DNA of 64,000 nt from Poa pratensis. Taxonomy: Eukaryota > Streptophyta > Magnoliopsida > Poales > Poaceae. Below, piece after piece: positions 23,988 through 34,582 of the stretch; the stretch's first letter is position 1, and every line of letters starts with the position of its first letter. Below the pieces are notes generated by a model. The model worked only from the letters and a program-made list of their open reading frames with translations, had not been told where the DNA came from and made no database searches. The DNA is taken from NCBI GenBank assembly GCA_947311845.1, contig CAMZMU010000096.1, forward strand, positions 18,792,500 through 18,856,499, written 5' to 3'. Made by a program: the position numbers and the translations under genes.

Positions 23988-24363
23988 TTCGTTGTGGGAG
24001 AGGAATATGGGAGCAGAGGCAGATTCAATAATGTGTGAGAGGTGTGAGGGTTGAAGCTGTATATATAGACCTGAAAAACTAGCCGTTACAAATAGTACCG
24101 TTGGAAAACTAGCCGTTGGAAATAATGATGTTGAAAACTAGCCGTTGGAAATACAGTCATTCGAATTATGGCGGTTACAGAAATAACCGTTTACAAAGTT
24201 AGTTACGAAATATGGTTTAAATATAGGTGAATGTCATATAGGGGAGATGATATAGGGGAGCTGCTGGAAATGAACAAAATGTAGGGGGAGAATCTTTTTA
24301 GGGGAGTCCCCTATATGGAGATGTAGGGGGAGAAATATAGGGGTCCTGCTGGACTTGCTCTAA

Positions 24364-24629
24364 GCCCCGCTGGATACTTTGAGCCAGTGGATCGGTCGAA
24401 TGGATAAGTTCCGTTGCTCCAAACGAGAAGAGGAAGGGCTTATCTCCATTCCATGGTGCTGCGACCCGCCGCCGGCGGCTCATTAAGAAACGGATAGAAA
24501 GGGGCAGGCTCGGGATTGCGTGTTGGGAGAGACGCAGCGAAGGAGAGTATGGGTTGTCCGTTACAGGGGGCGCCTTTTCGGGTACGTGCGTGCGCGCGGC
24601 ATCGGTTTGGTTCAAAGCAAAGTGGCCAG
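24364..24629 (-). promoter_or_regulatory. Displaced upstream promoter of the amylase gene
   Basis: This sequence joined the amylase TATA box before the Harbinger insertion. Read on the minus strand it contains TATCCATT (about 24398-24407), matching the TATCCA amylase box of cereal amylase promoters, and TAACGGA (about 24557-24563), one base off a gibberellin-response TAACARA core. With the insert removed, the TATCCA site would lie about 40 bp upstream of the TATA box. The motif matches are short, so function is inference. Confidence 0.45.
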
Positions 24630-25540
24630 AGTTTTTTCGATAAAGGAACTACTTAAAATGTCTTAAGCATGCACCGGCCTCTGCATAACTAAGATGCACA
24701 CAGCCACACGTCCATAAGGTATCAAAACAACGAAAATAAATAGGCGAGTTACATATTATCATGAGAAATTGTAGAAACGCCTAAAGTGTTGGAGGGCCAA
24801 TCCATAGATTATGCTGCCATCCATGTTGGGAAAAAAAATCCCTCGCCGTATCCTCCAATCGCGTAGACACCTCCGTGAACAGGGCTCGGTGCTCCGCACG
24901 CTGCAGTGGCGCCCATGAACGGATCAAGGCCGTACACCGGTAGATGACCTGCATAAGAGAGAAATTTTTATCATTAAAAATCTTGTCATTTTTACATAGC
25001 CACAGCGACCAAATAACGGCAATCGCTCCCACCCTAATTAGATGCTTAAACCTAGAATCCACGCCATTGAGCCAATTGCCAAAAATATTGGCAACACTAC
25101 AAGGTGGGTATAAGTTCGAGGCTATCTGAATGGCTGACCATATAGAACTAGCAAAAGTAAACGAAAGAAAAGGTGTTGTATACTCTCGTCATGATGATAA
25201 AAGACACACGATTTGTTTCCTTGCCAATTCCGCCTTGCAAGGTTATCTTTAGTGAGAATTACACCTCGACGAAGATACCACGCAAACACCTTAGTTTTGA
25301 GTGGAATCTTCATCTTTCAAATGTTCTTATTATTAACAACTGGAACATCAGGATGAACTAACGCTTTGTACATAGAATCCACCGAGAATTTGCCATCTCA
25401 TTGAGATTCCATCGAAATTTATCAGATCCTTGCGTCAACTGCACCGAAGCAAGACACTGTAACAAGACATTCCACGATACTTGTCTAGGACCAAACATAT
25501 TTCTTCTGAACGACACATTTGGTGGGGAAGATTCCAACAC
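24630..25540 (-). mobile_element. LINE 3' segment (sense on minus strand)
   Basis: The minus strand encodes continuous LINE ORF2 C-terminal text. It runs from LESSPPNVSFRRNMFGPRQV (25540) through KIPLKTKVFAWYLRRGVILTK, NLARRNWQGNKSCVF and the zf-RVT His block (DESIQHLFF) to RVGAIAVIWSLWLCKNDKIF and a stop at 24781. The 3' UTR continues left to a T-run at about 24633-24640 (poly(A) from the other strand). Small frameshifts are present. It abuts an oppositely oriented RT segment at about 25541. Confidence 0.8.
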
Positions 25541-27195
25541 CTTAGCGAGTGTATCGTTTTGTGTCGCACAATGTTGTACAAGGCCGGAAGCTGAAAAGCC
25601 AATCCAATGCTCAGATTGCTAGATTACTGCGCGAGGAGGAGCTTAAATGGTATCAACGGTCCAAAGCACAATTCATTCTGGAAGGGGACTCAAATACGAG
25701 ATATTTCCATAGTGTTGCCAATGACAGACACAGGAAGAAACGTATTTTCTCCCTTGTACAGGAGGAGGGAATGATTGACGGCCATGAGCAACTAAAGTCA
25801 TATATTACTAATTATTATAAATGTCAGTTTGGAGCTCCGGAGGAAGACCATTTTTCCTTGGATGAGACCCAAACAGCAGATATCCCCTAGGTCTCTCATG
25901 AGGAAAATAACATTCTCACTGCACCTTATACCGAGGAAGAAGTGAGAAAGGCGATTTTCCAAATGGAACACAACAAAGCCCTTGGCCCTGATGGCTTCCC
26001 TGCTGAATTCTATCAGAATTTTTGGGATGTTATCAAGTCAGATCTTCTCCAATTGTTCTGCTGCCTTCATAGTGAACAATTAGAGTTGTTCCGCCTGAAT
26101 TTTGGTGAAATTATTTTACTACCTAAGATTAATGAGGCAGAAAGGATCCAACAATTCAGACCTATTTGCCTTCTTAATGTTAGTTTTAAAATATTTACCA
26201 AAGTCGCTACGATAAGGCTGAACGCTGTGGTTGATCATGTGGTTCGTCCTTCTCAGACTGCTTTTATGCAGGGGCGTAACATCCTAGATGGGGTGGTTAC
26301 CCTCCATGAAACATTCCACGAGATGCATCGCAAAAAGTTGAATGGGGTGATTTTAAAACTTGATTTTGAGAAAGCTTATGATAAGGTTAAATGGTCCTTT
26401 CTTCAGCAGACTCTCAGAATGAAAGGTTTTTCCGATGAGTGGCGTGCTCTAATCCATAGTTTCATTTCGGGAGGAAGTGTTGCCATTAAAGTCAATGATG
26501 ACACATGCAAATATTTCCAAACCAAAAAGGGACTTAGACAAGGTGATCCATTGTCGCCAATACTATTTAATATAGTGGCGAATATGCTCGCTATTTTGAT
26601 TGAACGCGCTAAGTCTGATGGCCAAATTGAAGGTGTCATTCCTCATCTTGTGGATGGCGGTTTGTCTATTCTTCAATACGCTGACGATACAATTCTATTC
26701 ATGGATCATGACATCGAAAAAGCTAAAAACCTGAAGTTAATTCTTTCAGCGTTCGAGCATTTGTCGGGTTTAAAGATAAATTTTCATAAGAGCGAGTTGT
26801 TTTGTTTTGGCGAGGGTAAAAATGATGTTTCTCAGTATGCCGAACTTTTTGGCTGCGCGCAGGGACAATTTCCTATTAAGTATTTGGGAATTCCGATCCA
26901 CTATCGGAGACTCACAAACGCTGCATGGAAATTGGTTGAGGAACGTTTGCAGGCTAGATTACATAGCTGGAAAGAGAAATTATTATCCTTAGGGGAAGAT
27001 TAGTACTCATAAATTCAGTACTAAGCAATATGGTATGATATCATTCTTCCAATTGCCAAAAGGGGTCTTGAAAAGATTGGATTATTTCCGGTCAAGATTC
27101 TTTTGTCAAGGGGATAGTGAGAAGAAAAAGTACCGCTTGGCTAAGTGGAGTGTGATTTGCCGACCTAAAGACCAAGGTGGAATCGGGATTCAGAG
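25541..27195 (+). mobile_element. LINE reverse-transcriptase segment (inverted relative to its 3' part)
   Basis: Plus-strand ORF2 text: LLREEELKWYQRSKAQFILE, GDSNTRYFHS, then after a TAG near 25888 the RT domain (25942-27003). It has NKALGPDGFPAEFYQNFWD, FRPICLLNVSFKI, KLDFEKAYDKV, KKGLRQGDPLSPILFN, the catalytic QYADDTILF and IKYLGIPIHY. A frameshift near 27003 is followed by MISFFQLPKGVLKRLDYF and AKWSVICRPKDQGGIGI, after which homology stops. No endonuclease domain is present. Together with the adjacent minus-strand piece it forms one 5'-inverted LINE copy. Confidence 0.85.
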
Positions 27196-27582
27196 TTACA
27201 ATCAACAGTGTATTGTTGTACTGTGTGAGTCCGATTCAATACACAGACTGGAACCAGCTAATAAGAATAAAAAAAGAATCACTCCCCTGCAGTGATTAGA
27301 ACCGGTTCACTATGCCAATTGGATCGTTTTTTTATCACACAGTGGCTGGGTCTACCGTATGTCTGGCTCCGTTGAGTATTGTTTGAGACTTGGGCGGCAA
27401 GGCGATTGATCGTACTTCTGGCACCAGAGGGGTAGAGATAACATGTAAAGAAATTATTATTACGAGGAACATTTTTGTTTGGGAGCAAATTATATGGAAT
27501 AAAACATAGTCACGCAACAAACAAAAGGAGCACAATTGAATTGGATACAACACATTGCCCATTACTCTTATTATTACTATTA

Positions 27583-27685
27583 CTCTCACCGATCCATATT
27601 AATTGTCGGTGAATCAGATGTATCTAACACTAAAACATGTATATATACATCCGATTCAGCGACAATTAACATGGATCGGAGAGAG
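27583..27685. mobile_element. Stowaway-like MITE
   Basis: A roughly 100-bp palindromic element with ends ctctcaccgatccatatt and, inverted, ctctctccgatccatgtt. The inner arms match too (aattgtcggtgaatcagatg / catccgattcagcgacaatt). It is preceded by TA; the right TA has been lost. Confidence 0.65.
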
Positions 27686-27825
27686 ATTTACTTATAAATA
27701 TGAATCGAAAAAACCATCTCAGCAAACGCAACGACAAAAAATAAATAAGTAGCATAAAACATGAAAAGTATGGTAGATACAATCTTTCAGACTAAACTCG
27801 GTAGATGAACAAGCTTGAGCACGTA

Positions 27826-28063
27826 CTACATCCAGAACGCTTGCACATCAAAACAAGCACGATAGCCGGGTGCCTTGTAGAACCGAGCAGGTCCATGAGC
27901 CATGGTCCTGAGCTCCCCATCCTCACCATAATTGACAATAATTGTGGTTAGGCGGAGCACATACTTCATCTTGTTTGCTCCCTTGGGTAGAAGACGTTCC
28001 TCGAGGCAGTACTTGCTACCCTCCGACATGTGAACGAGCTTGGCATCCACATTTTTCCAGTGG
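27826..28063 (-). pseudogene. C-terminal fragment, paralogue of the 29906-31307 gene
   Basis: The minus-strand 74-residue frame (DAKLVHMSEGSKYCLEERLL, MKYVLRLTTIIVNYGEDGEL, PARFYKAPGYRACFDVQAFWM) matches the last ~80 residues of the copy at 29906, and the homology continues into flanking bases. Upstream the match ends abruptly near 28063 where GC-rich unrelated DNA starts, so this is a truncated duplicate about 2 kb from its relative. Function unknown. Confidence 0.7.
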
Positions 28064-28630
28064 TTTTTGAAACCCTAGCTGCTCGAGCGGGCGGCTCCGG
28101 AGGGTCCAGAAACCCTAGAAAAAAGCCCCCCGCGGCGGCTCCTCCCTGGCCGCTGCCGCCGCCGGCGCCGGCGGTGGCGGCCGCGCTCGGCCGCCAAAGG
28201 CGGAGGACGAGGTGGGCGCGCCCCCGAGGCCCTTCCTTCGCGCGGAGGCGGAGCTTCTAGCGGGCGGCGTCGGCAGTGACGGTGACGGCGATGCGCGCAG
28301 TGGGGCGGAGCAGAGGAGGAGTTGGCGGCGCGCTCGGCAGCACGGCGGCGGCTCCGGCGACGCCCGGAGTCTGGTGGCGGGAGCGGAGGTTGCAGCGGTG
28401 GTTCGGGCTCGATCTGGGCCCTTCCGGGCCCGATCTGGGCAGCGCGGAGGCGGACATGCCAAGGCATGAGAAAGTGTGTTTGTGTGTGTATGGAAACACA
28501 AAATAAAAATGGCAGTAGGAAACAGAAAAAAAACTATGTTCCAGTGAGGTGGTTTGGGCCCCTTCCACCACCCAGATCATTGCTTCTTCTTTCTTGTCGA
28601 AGAGAGAGTGTCGAGCTCTCCATGCTCTAA
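28064..28630. other. GC-rich block of unknown origin
   Basis: About 70-80% GC with open frames on both strands and in several phases, none with a recognisable domain. It contains two 'gaaaccctag' motifs (28069, 28110). It may be part of a transposon that truncated the adjacent gene fragment. No gene is supported. Confidence 0.35.
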
Positions 28631-28929
28631 AAGACTTGCGAGTTTCTCTCCTTCCAAAATGCCCAAAAGCAATGTGGCGAACAACATTGCTGCTTTGTGT
28701 TTGTCCATGATTTCTATTAAGACTAGCTGAATGTTCGTACGTTGCTACAGGGAATAATACTTATGCACTACTGGTTCCTTTGCATACTCAATTATATTAA
28801 AAAGTTAATTAAGCATATCTCTCTTATTTAGCTTCTTTCATTTAATCCATACCATCGTATTCTGTCATTGGAGATGATTTTGTCCATAAAGGTAGCGTCA
28901 ATCATTTCATTCAGTAAACAAATCATCTA
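28631..28929. other. AT-rich intergenic DNA
   Basis: No gene, repeat or element end that I can recognise. Confidence 0.3.
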
Positions 28930-29023
28930 CTCCCTCCGATTCAGAAAAAGAGTCGGAAGTTGTACCAACCGGTTGTACTGTTCACGTTTGTTTCTCACAA
29001 AAGTTTTAGTGGATCGGAGGGAG
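28930..29023. mobile_element. Stowaway MITE
   Basis: 94 bp with ends ctccctccgat and, inverted, ctccctccgat, flanked on both sides by TA (28928-28929 and 29024-29025), the Stowaway/Mariner target duplication. Confidence 0.85.
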
Positions 29024-29025
29024 TA

Positions 29026-29905
29026 ACATATTAGGGATGATTTAACCAAATAGGAAACATCAAACAAGAAATTCATGTGAAGCCATACGTGAACATATTT
29101 TCCTTTGCATATATCCCCTTGCTTCAAGTGATACGAATTAAGAGATAAAATAATTGTTTTCCTTTGTCTCTCTGGACTCAAATACGAAATAATTAAGGTA
29201 TATTCATGAAAAATCGATCACAGCATTGGACCTTCCCGTTTCTTGTTCTTTCATTGGTAGGCTTTATAATGATGGACGACGGCGATAGGGCAATAAACAA
29301 AGTCGGGAAGATCGGTAGGATCCGCATTTTTTTTCCTGTGGTATTGGAGGTTATGGTGCCGTGAGGTCCAAAGACACTGGCCCACTACAAATTAAAGGCC
29401 CACACCTGGCCCCCTTCGATGTTCATCTCTCTCTCCCGCCTGTCCCTGTCGATGACTCGACGTTGTCTCTCGTCTCGCCCACCTCTCTCATCTCTCATCC
29501 GCCTCTGTTTTCCTTCGAGATTCAAGCATCCAGCCCGACAGGCTGCAACCCCCCTCGCCACCCGCAACTCATCATGCATCCCTCTCCGTGCGTGCCCCTG
29601 GAGGTCTCATGTGCTTCACGCCGTCACCTGCGCCTCGGCCAAGCACACGAGCAGACAAAAAAATAGAAATGAAGATCACATGATGCCAACTACGGTAACA
29701 TCTTCCTCATCAACCTGAAGATATGTAGCCTCGCCTACACGTAGTATATCCGCGTAGAATTTCAAAATTGGGCAAAGAAGGCGTAAATCAGCCCTGTCAA
29801 GACTATAAGCTTAAAGAAGTCCCATTAGCATCCTAGGCTACATGCATAGGATGAAGAAGAGCATCCAAAAACTAAGCTTAGTAGATAAACAAGCATCAAA
29901 AGGGA
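29026..29905. other. Intergenic, no gene seen
   Basis: A pyrimidine-rich, moderately GC-rich part (29400-29640) has open frames without domains. The last ~100 bases are probably the 3' UTR of the neighbouring minus-strand gene. Confidence 0.35.
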
Positions 29906-31307
29906 CTACATCCAGAAGGCTTCCAAGGGTTGCACCTCAAAACAAGCATCATAATAAGGTTGATAGCTTGGCGCCTTGTAGAAGCGAGCAGGCTGGTGAC
30001 CCATAGTCATGATCTCCCCGTCCTCGCCGTACTTGACAATGAACGTGGTCAAGCGGAGCACATACTTCATCTTGTCCGCTCCCACGGGTAAGAGGCGTTC
30101 CACAAGGCAGTACTTGCTGCGCTCACCCATATGAATGAGCTTCGCATCTACATGTTTCCATTGCGGGTGATTCAGAAAAAGCTTCTCCCCGCCTACTTTC
30201 CACTTGGGCGACTGCCAGCCAGGCATGACGGGGCATGCACAAAGATACCCATCGGAATGACGGTCATAGTAGGCGGAGCGGAGGTGGAGCACAACCCATG
30301 CCCCTAGCAGGTCTTCGTAGTGGGCATGACCTTTGAATGGAAGTACATAATCACCATGGCGCTTCCACTGGCCACCACCTCTCGTGCCGTAGGAATATGT
30401 ACCCCAATCACTATTGTACCCAACAGCAGATAAAACGAGGGGGCTCACGTGCCCATGAGCAGACGCGAAGATGGTGCCCGTCCACGGGTGCACGACATGT
30501 GCACTAATGCTCCCGGGAGAAAACGGAAACTCGGGAGGGTAGTCAGTCCAACTCCAAGAGAACCGTGAGGAATCGGAAAAGGGTTGCCAGGTCCACTCCC
30601 CCTCATCATCACTCGGATTTTCAGCGAGGCAATGTAAGCCTCCTTTGAAATAATGACCATCATTGCCGTCGTTCTTGTCCATCTATGATTCAAAGATATA
30701 TAATCTGTTCTTGGTGGCTATGTTCGTGAGTCGTGACATAGCCGCCATCATGTGCCCTTAGTAGGTCCGCGGGTAAAATGTTCGACACGTCAAGCTTAGT
30801 TGTCTGTGTGTTGAAGATGACAGTTTTACCATGGGAGCATGTTGATGTGGCGATGATGTGACTGCCAAGAGCGGCAAACCGTGCCCCCCATCCAATTGTT
30901 GGAGGCCCTAGGCGGAGGACGGGTGGCTCGGAGAGGCGCAGCGGGTTCTCTAAAGAGCCGCAGCCGATGTCCAGATCGTCATTGCCGATGTCCAGCTTGT
31001 GGATGCTGAATTCCTTCTCCTGGTCGTCAAGTGCCAGGTACAGATGCCGCTTCGTCGCCTGCCGTTGCCGCTGGATGGCTGTGGCAAACTGGCGAGGCTG
31101 GCCCGAGCTGGGAAGGAGGAATCTGGCGGGTTCGGGTAGGGCGTAGTTCAGACCTTTCCATGCTGCCTGCCGCTCCCGCCACCACCCTGCCGGTGCCGAC
31201 GGAGATCGGGAAGATGAGATGCCTGCGATCTGTGTAAGGCGCTGGAAATTGGAAAGAGACGCCGGCCGCTGCCGAATCAACCGCCATGCCGCCGCCGACA
31301 TCGCCAC
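29906..31307 (-). pseudogene. Uncharacterised grass-family gene, frameshift plus stop
   Basis: Two abutting minus-strand frames make one broken protein. The N-terminal part (31307-30690, 205 residues) starts MAMSAAAWRLIRQRPASLS, basic and Ser/Arg-rich, possibly an organelle presequence. It then reads KRHLYLALDDQEKEFSIHKL and PPVLRLGPPTIGWGARFAAL. The C-terminal part (30682-29906, 258 residues) has GEWTWQPFSDSSRFSWSWTD, HVVHPWTGTIFASAHG, HGDYVLPFKGHAHYEDLLGA and KYVLRLTTFIVKYGEDGEI. The frame change lies near 30715-30750, where the downstream frame reads TKNRLYIFES, followed by TAG at 30683-30685 directly before MDKNDG. I recall expanded grass families with this repeated W/H-rich layout, possibly a beta-propeller, but I cannot name the family with confidence. 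An unusual intron or consensus error could also explain the break. Confidence 0.6.
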
Positions 31308-31428
31308 TTTTGCCGTCGCTGGGTGTCTGGAAGAAAAGGGAAGGGGGCAGAGATCAGGAGGGAGACGAGACGGCGTGGTCTCGGTTTAGTTTAGTTTCGA
31401 TTTTGGTCTTTTTGTTTTGAGAGAAGAG

Positions 31429-32341
31429 CACATTACAACCTCGAACTTACGCCTTAGTTCAATTTACAACCCTCAGCTCTAAAACCGGTTAGAATACAAC
31501 CTCCAACTATGGATACCATTTTACTTACCCCCTCACGGTGGTTTTGTACGACGTGGCATCCAGGTGGAAGTCAACGTTGCCCACGTCCAAAACTTCGAAC
31601 TCCTAATCTGCAATGCATGCACGCATGCATGCGCGTGTGTCCGTGCGTCCGGATAATTTATCAGCTTGATAATTAATTAGTCTAGCTAATCACTTGAGCT
31701 TATACCCGTATGTATGCACTTGCACGTTGGCTTGTGCAGGTGGACGAGTTGGCGACGTAGCGTGGGGCGCCGTTCTTCAGCGGCGACAGGTCGGCGGCGG
31801 CGTTGTGGCTAGCTTCGCGAAGGTGCTGAGCGGGCGTGGCCGACGGTGCCGCCGCACCAGGGGGTCCTTCGCGTGCGCGTTGGCCAAGTTATCCCTACCG
31901 TACTCGCTAGTCTCCGGTAAATAGTGGGCAGTAGCAAATAATACCGGCGTGGAGGCCCCGCGGGCTACCACCTCCGGCGAGATCAACGCATAGATCAATG
32001 GTGGCGTCGCGTTGGACGACGGCGTGGCCACCACGTCTGCCTGCCGTCCTTGCTGCTGTTGACGGCCGGGCACGGCGCCCAGGGAGCTGGCCGGGCAGTG
32101 CGCAGCCGAGACTCCCCACCACCGTGTTGTGTGCAGGCATGCAAATGTTAACGCTGATTTAATCAAGCAATGCTTAGTAAGGACAAAGATCTCTCTATCC
32201 ACATGCCACGTCACGCAATACCACCCTGACTTGTCCCAGGGGTGTAAAGTAAACGGTTTTGAGAGTATAAGGTTGTGTTCTAACCGGTTTTGAAAATGAG
32301 GGTTGTAAATTAAACTAGGTCGTAAGTTCAGGGTTGAAGTG
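31429..32341. mobile_element. Mutator-like element with long TIRs (possible Pack-MULE)
   Basis: About 130-140 bp at each end are imperfect inverted repeats. The left reads cattacaacctcgaacttacg ... aaaaccggttagaa, and the right, inverted, cacttcaaccctgaacttacg ... aaaaccggttagaa. Both extend to a 'gacgtggcatg/c' motif. The interior (31735-32125) is GC-rich with a long minus-strand frame (SSNATPPLIYALISPEVVAR..., FATAHYLPETSEYGRDN) that I do not recognise. Long TIRs plus a GC-rich interior are typical of Mutator elements that captured gene pieces. I did not find a clear 9-bp duplication. Confidence 0.6.
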
Positions 32342-33288
32342 TGCACTTCTCTCTTTTGTTTTCCTTCTACCGAGCGACGGGTGTCAAACGATTCTGGTGG
32401 GCCGGTCCATTAAAGCATTTCCACGCAACACCCGGGCTATCAACTGTAGTGCTGAACAAAAATGGCCTACAAAAACTAGTTCGGGCCTGCTAACCGGACG
32501 ACGTCCAGTTCGGTTTGCAGTCGACCTAGGAACCCGAGCTTCCTTCAAACAAAAAAAAGAATACGAACACGAGGCGGAGGCGACACAGATCTTCGAGCCC
32601 GGCGGCGCATCGATCCGCTTCGATGGTCAGAACAAGTTCTAGCCACCCCGTTCGTTTGTCTCAAAACATGATCATGTCTCTCCGCACGACCACACAGTGA
32701 CACGGGCAACCCGTCCTCTTGCTATCGAGAGTTATGAGCAACCAAGACATGTCCAAATTTGGCATTCGAAACCCAGAAATATACAGGATATGATTTTGGC
32801 CTTGAGGTCGATTTCCGGGAGGTTACGTGCTGCTGCAAGTACGGTGTGGAGTGGACTCTCCGTTTCGGCGGCGAGCTCCGTCGACCGCGCCGCCAACCGA
32901 TAACGCGCGCCGAAAAGACAAGGGGGTGATCATGTCGATAGCACGATGTGTGTGCGCTGTGGAAGCTGGAGATGCACACGCATCTACTCTCAGCTATGCA
33001 AAATCGTGGATGGAGTTATAGATGGATAAGCTATGTGGATTTAGTCGCGCCGCCACGTCCGTGCTGACGTACGGCTGGCGCGTCGCCGTGTACAAACTCG
33101 AGCCATACGCGCGCGCGTGCACAGCCGGCCGTACGCGACTACGCGAGCGCTCCGGTAGAGGATCGATGACTTAACTCGTACGGGTAGGGTTTTTTTTTTT
33201 TTTGAGAACAGCGTACGGTATGTTTGGTGCGTGCTATTTTTCTGCATGAAATCCATTGCTGAAGAACCTCCCCACATAGCATTTCAAT
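32342..33288. other. Intergenic, no gene seen
   Basis: Mixed sequence with short frames only. A T-run at about 33189-33202 may mark the end of a reverse-oriented retroposed fragment, but no coding text supports this. Confidence 0.3.
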
Positions 33289-33290
33289 TA

Positions 33291-33383
33291 CTCCCTCGGA
33301 TCCACTAAAAGTGTCGTGCAAAATCAACTACTACGTACAAATGTATAGCTATAGCAGCGACACATTTAACGGATCGGAGGTAG
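33291..33383. mobile_element. Stowaway MITE
   Basis: 93 bp with ends ctccctcggatcc and, inverted, ctacctccgatcc, flanked by TA at 33289-33290 and 33384-33385. Inner sequence is only partly palindromic. Confidence 0.75.
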
Positions 33384-33529
33384 TACCTATTCTTGCACGT
33401 CTCGTTTTACTCACCAATCTTGCTCGATCTAGACAGTCACAGTTTCACCGATGGATATACGGAGTGCCCAAACAAGGGCGGCTCTTTAAAACTTGTCTAG
33501 GTTTTCCTTTTAAAACACGAGGACGATTG

Positions 33530-33815
33530 ATGCACAGTATAAATGTATTGCATAGCCTTTCAATTAGTTCGGACTTTTGGGTTAATTAGTAAAGTAGAAA
33601 TTGTATATGGTATCAGAGTTAAAGAGGTTTCAATTTTAAAACCCTGCTCACGCAGTATTAAAAAAAATTATGCGGCCTGCACCGAACTCACGTGAGGGGC
33701 TAAAATAGTCTAAACGTGAGGGACAGTGTTGAAATATAAATATATTGTATAGCCCTTTTCGTTAGTTTAAACTTTTAAGATAATTGGCTAGTGTAACAAT
33801 TTTATAGCACATAAT
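33530..33815 (+). repeat. Copia-like LTR-end fragments in direct repeat
   Basis: A segment at 33538-33616 (tataaatgtattgcatagcc ... atatggtatcagag) recurs diverged at 33737-33809. The first copy runs into tggtatcagag, the usual Copia primer-binding site (initiator tRNA-Met). These look like LTR-end fragments without a coding region. Confidence 0.5.
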
Positions 33816-34031
33816 ATATGTTATGGAATATTAAAACATGCCAAATAAAGGTTTTTTTATCGATGTCAAACAACTTGAATAAAGAACATTTGCTTGGTCA
33901 CTGTCAAATTGTACCTCTACAGCACTTGTACAAGAAAAAAGTAGGGACAAGCAAGCATGTTATTAAGCTGAAGAAAATCCATGGCAAAAGGAGTATACTC
34001 AAACATGAGGACAATCAAATGTTATCTACTA

Positions 34032-34154
34032 CTCACTCCGTCCCAAAATAAGTGTCTCAAGTTTGTCCAAAAGTGAATGTATCTAGACATGTTTCATGTA
34101 TAGATACATCCATTTTTTGACAAACTTGAGACACTTATTTTTGGACGGAGTGAG
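34032..34154. mobile_element. Stowaway MITE
   Basis: 123-bp near-perfect hairpin with ends ctcactccgtccc and, inverted, ctcactccgtcca, including the well-known aaaataagtgtctcaagttt arms. TA precedes it; the right side reads TT. Confidence 0.8.
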
Positions 34155-34582
34155 TTCATGGTAAATATCTACTGAATAATGTCCACAAGATACACATGTT
34201 GCACAAGACGCACATGTTGCAAGGCAATAGCCATGGCCATTAGGCCCATTGCTGCACATTGTACTCCATCCTAGTCTGCTTGAGTCGGCACATGTTACAA
34301 GCAGAGTCAAACAAGCTAAACAAAATACAATGTTGAATTCACCACAAACGTGTGAATTACACTCATACCAAGTCTATATTTTCATCTGATAAGATGCGAA
34401 CATATGCGACTAAACCCAAACGAGCTTACAAGTGTTGATTAATTGGTTCACTTCTTCTACCCCTTCACAAACATTAAAAAGCATTGAGACAATGGAAGCG
34501 ATGGCCAGTTGCAGCGCCTCTACCGCGAGACTCGCTCTTCATCTTCTACTGCTGGGACAGCAACTGCTTAGTCTTAGTCTTA

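Larger units (their letters stand above)
20874..24360. mobile_element. PIF/Harbinger transposon, 3.5 kb, TAA target duplication
   Basis: Terminal inverted repeats GAGCATGTCCAGCAG (20874) and GAGCAAGTCCAGCAG (inverted, ending 24360) are flanked by TAA at 20871-20873 and 24361-24363, the TWA duplication of the superfamily. Subterminal regions repeat 'tataggggag'-type motifs. It carries both expected genes, a Myb/trihelix ORF1 (plus) and a DDE transposase (minus), but both are damaged, so it is probably immobile without a helper. A G-rich minisatellite lies at 21350-21495. Confidence 0.9.
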
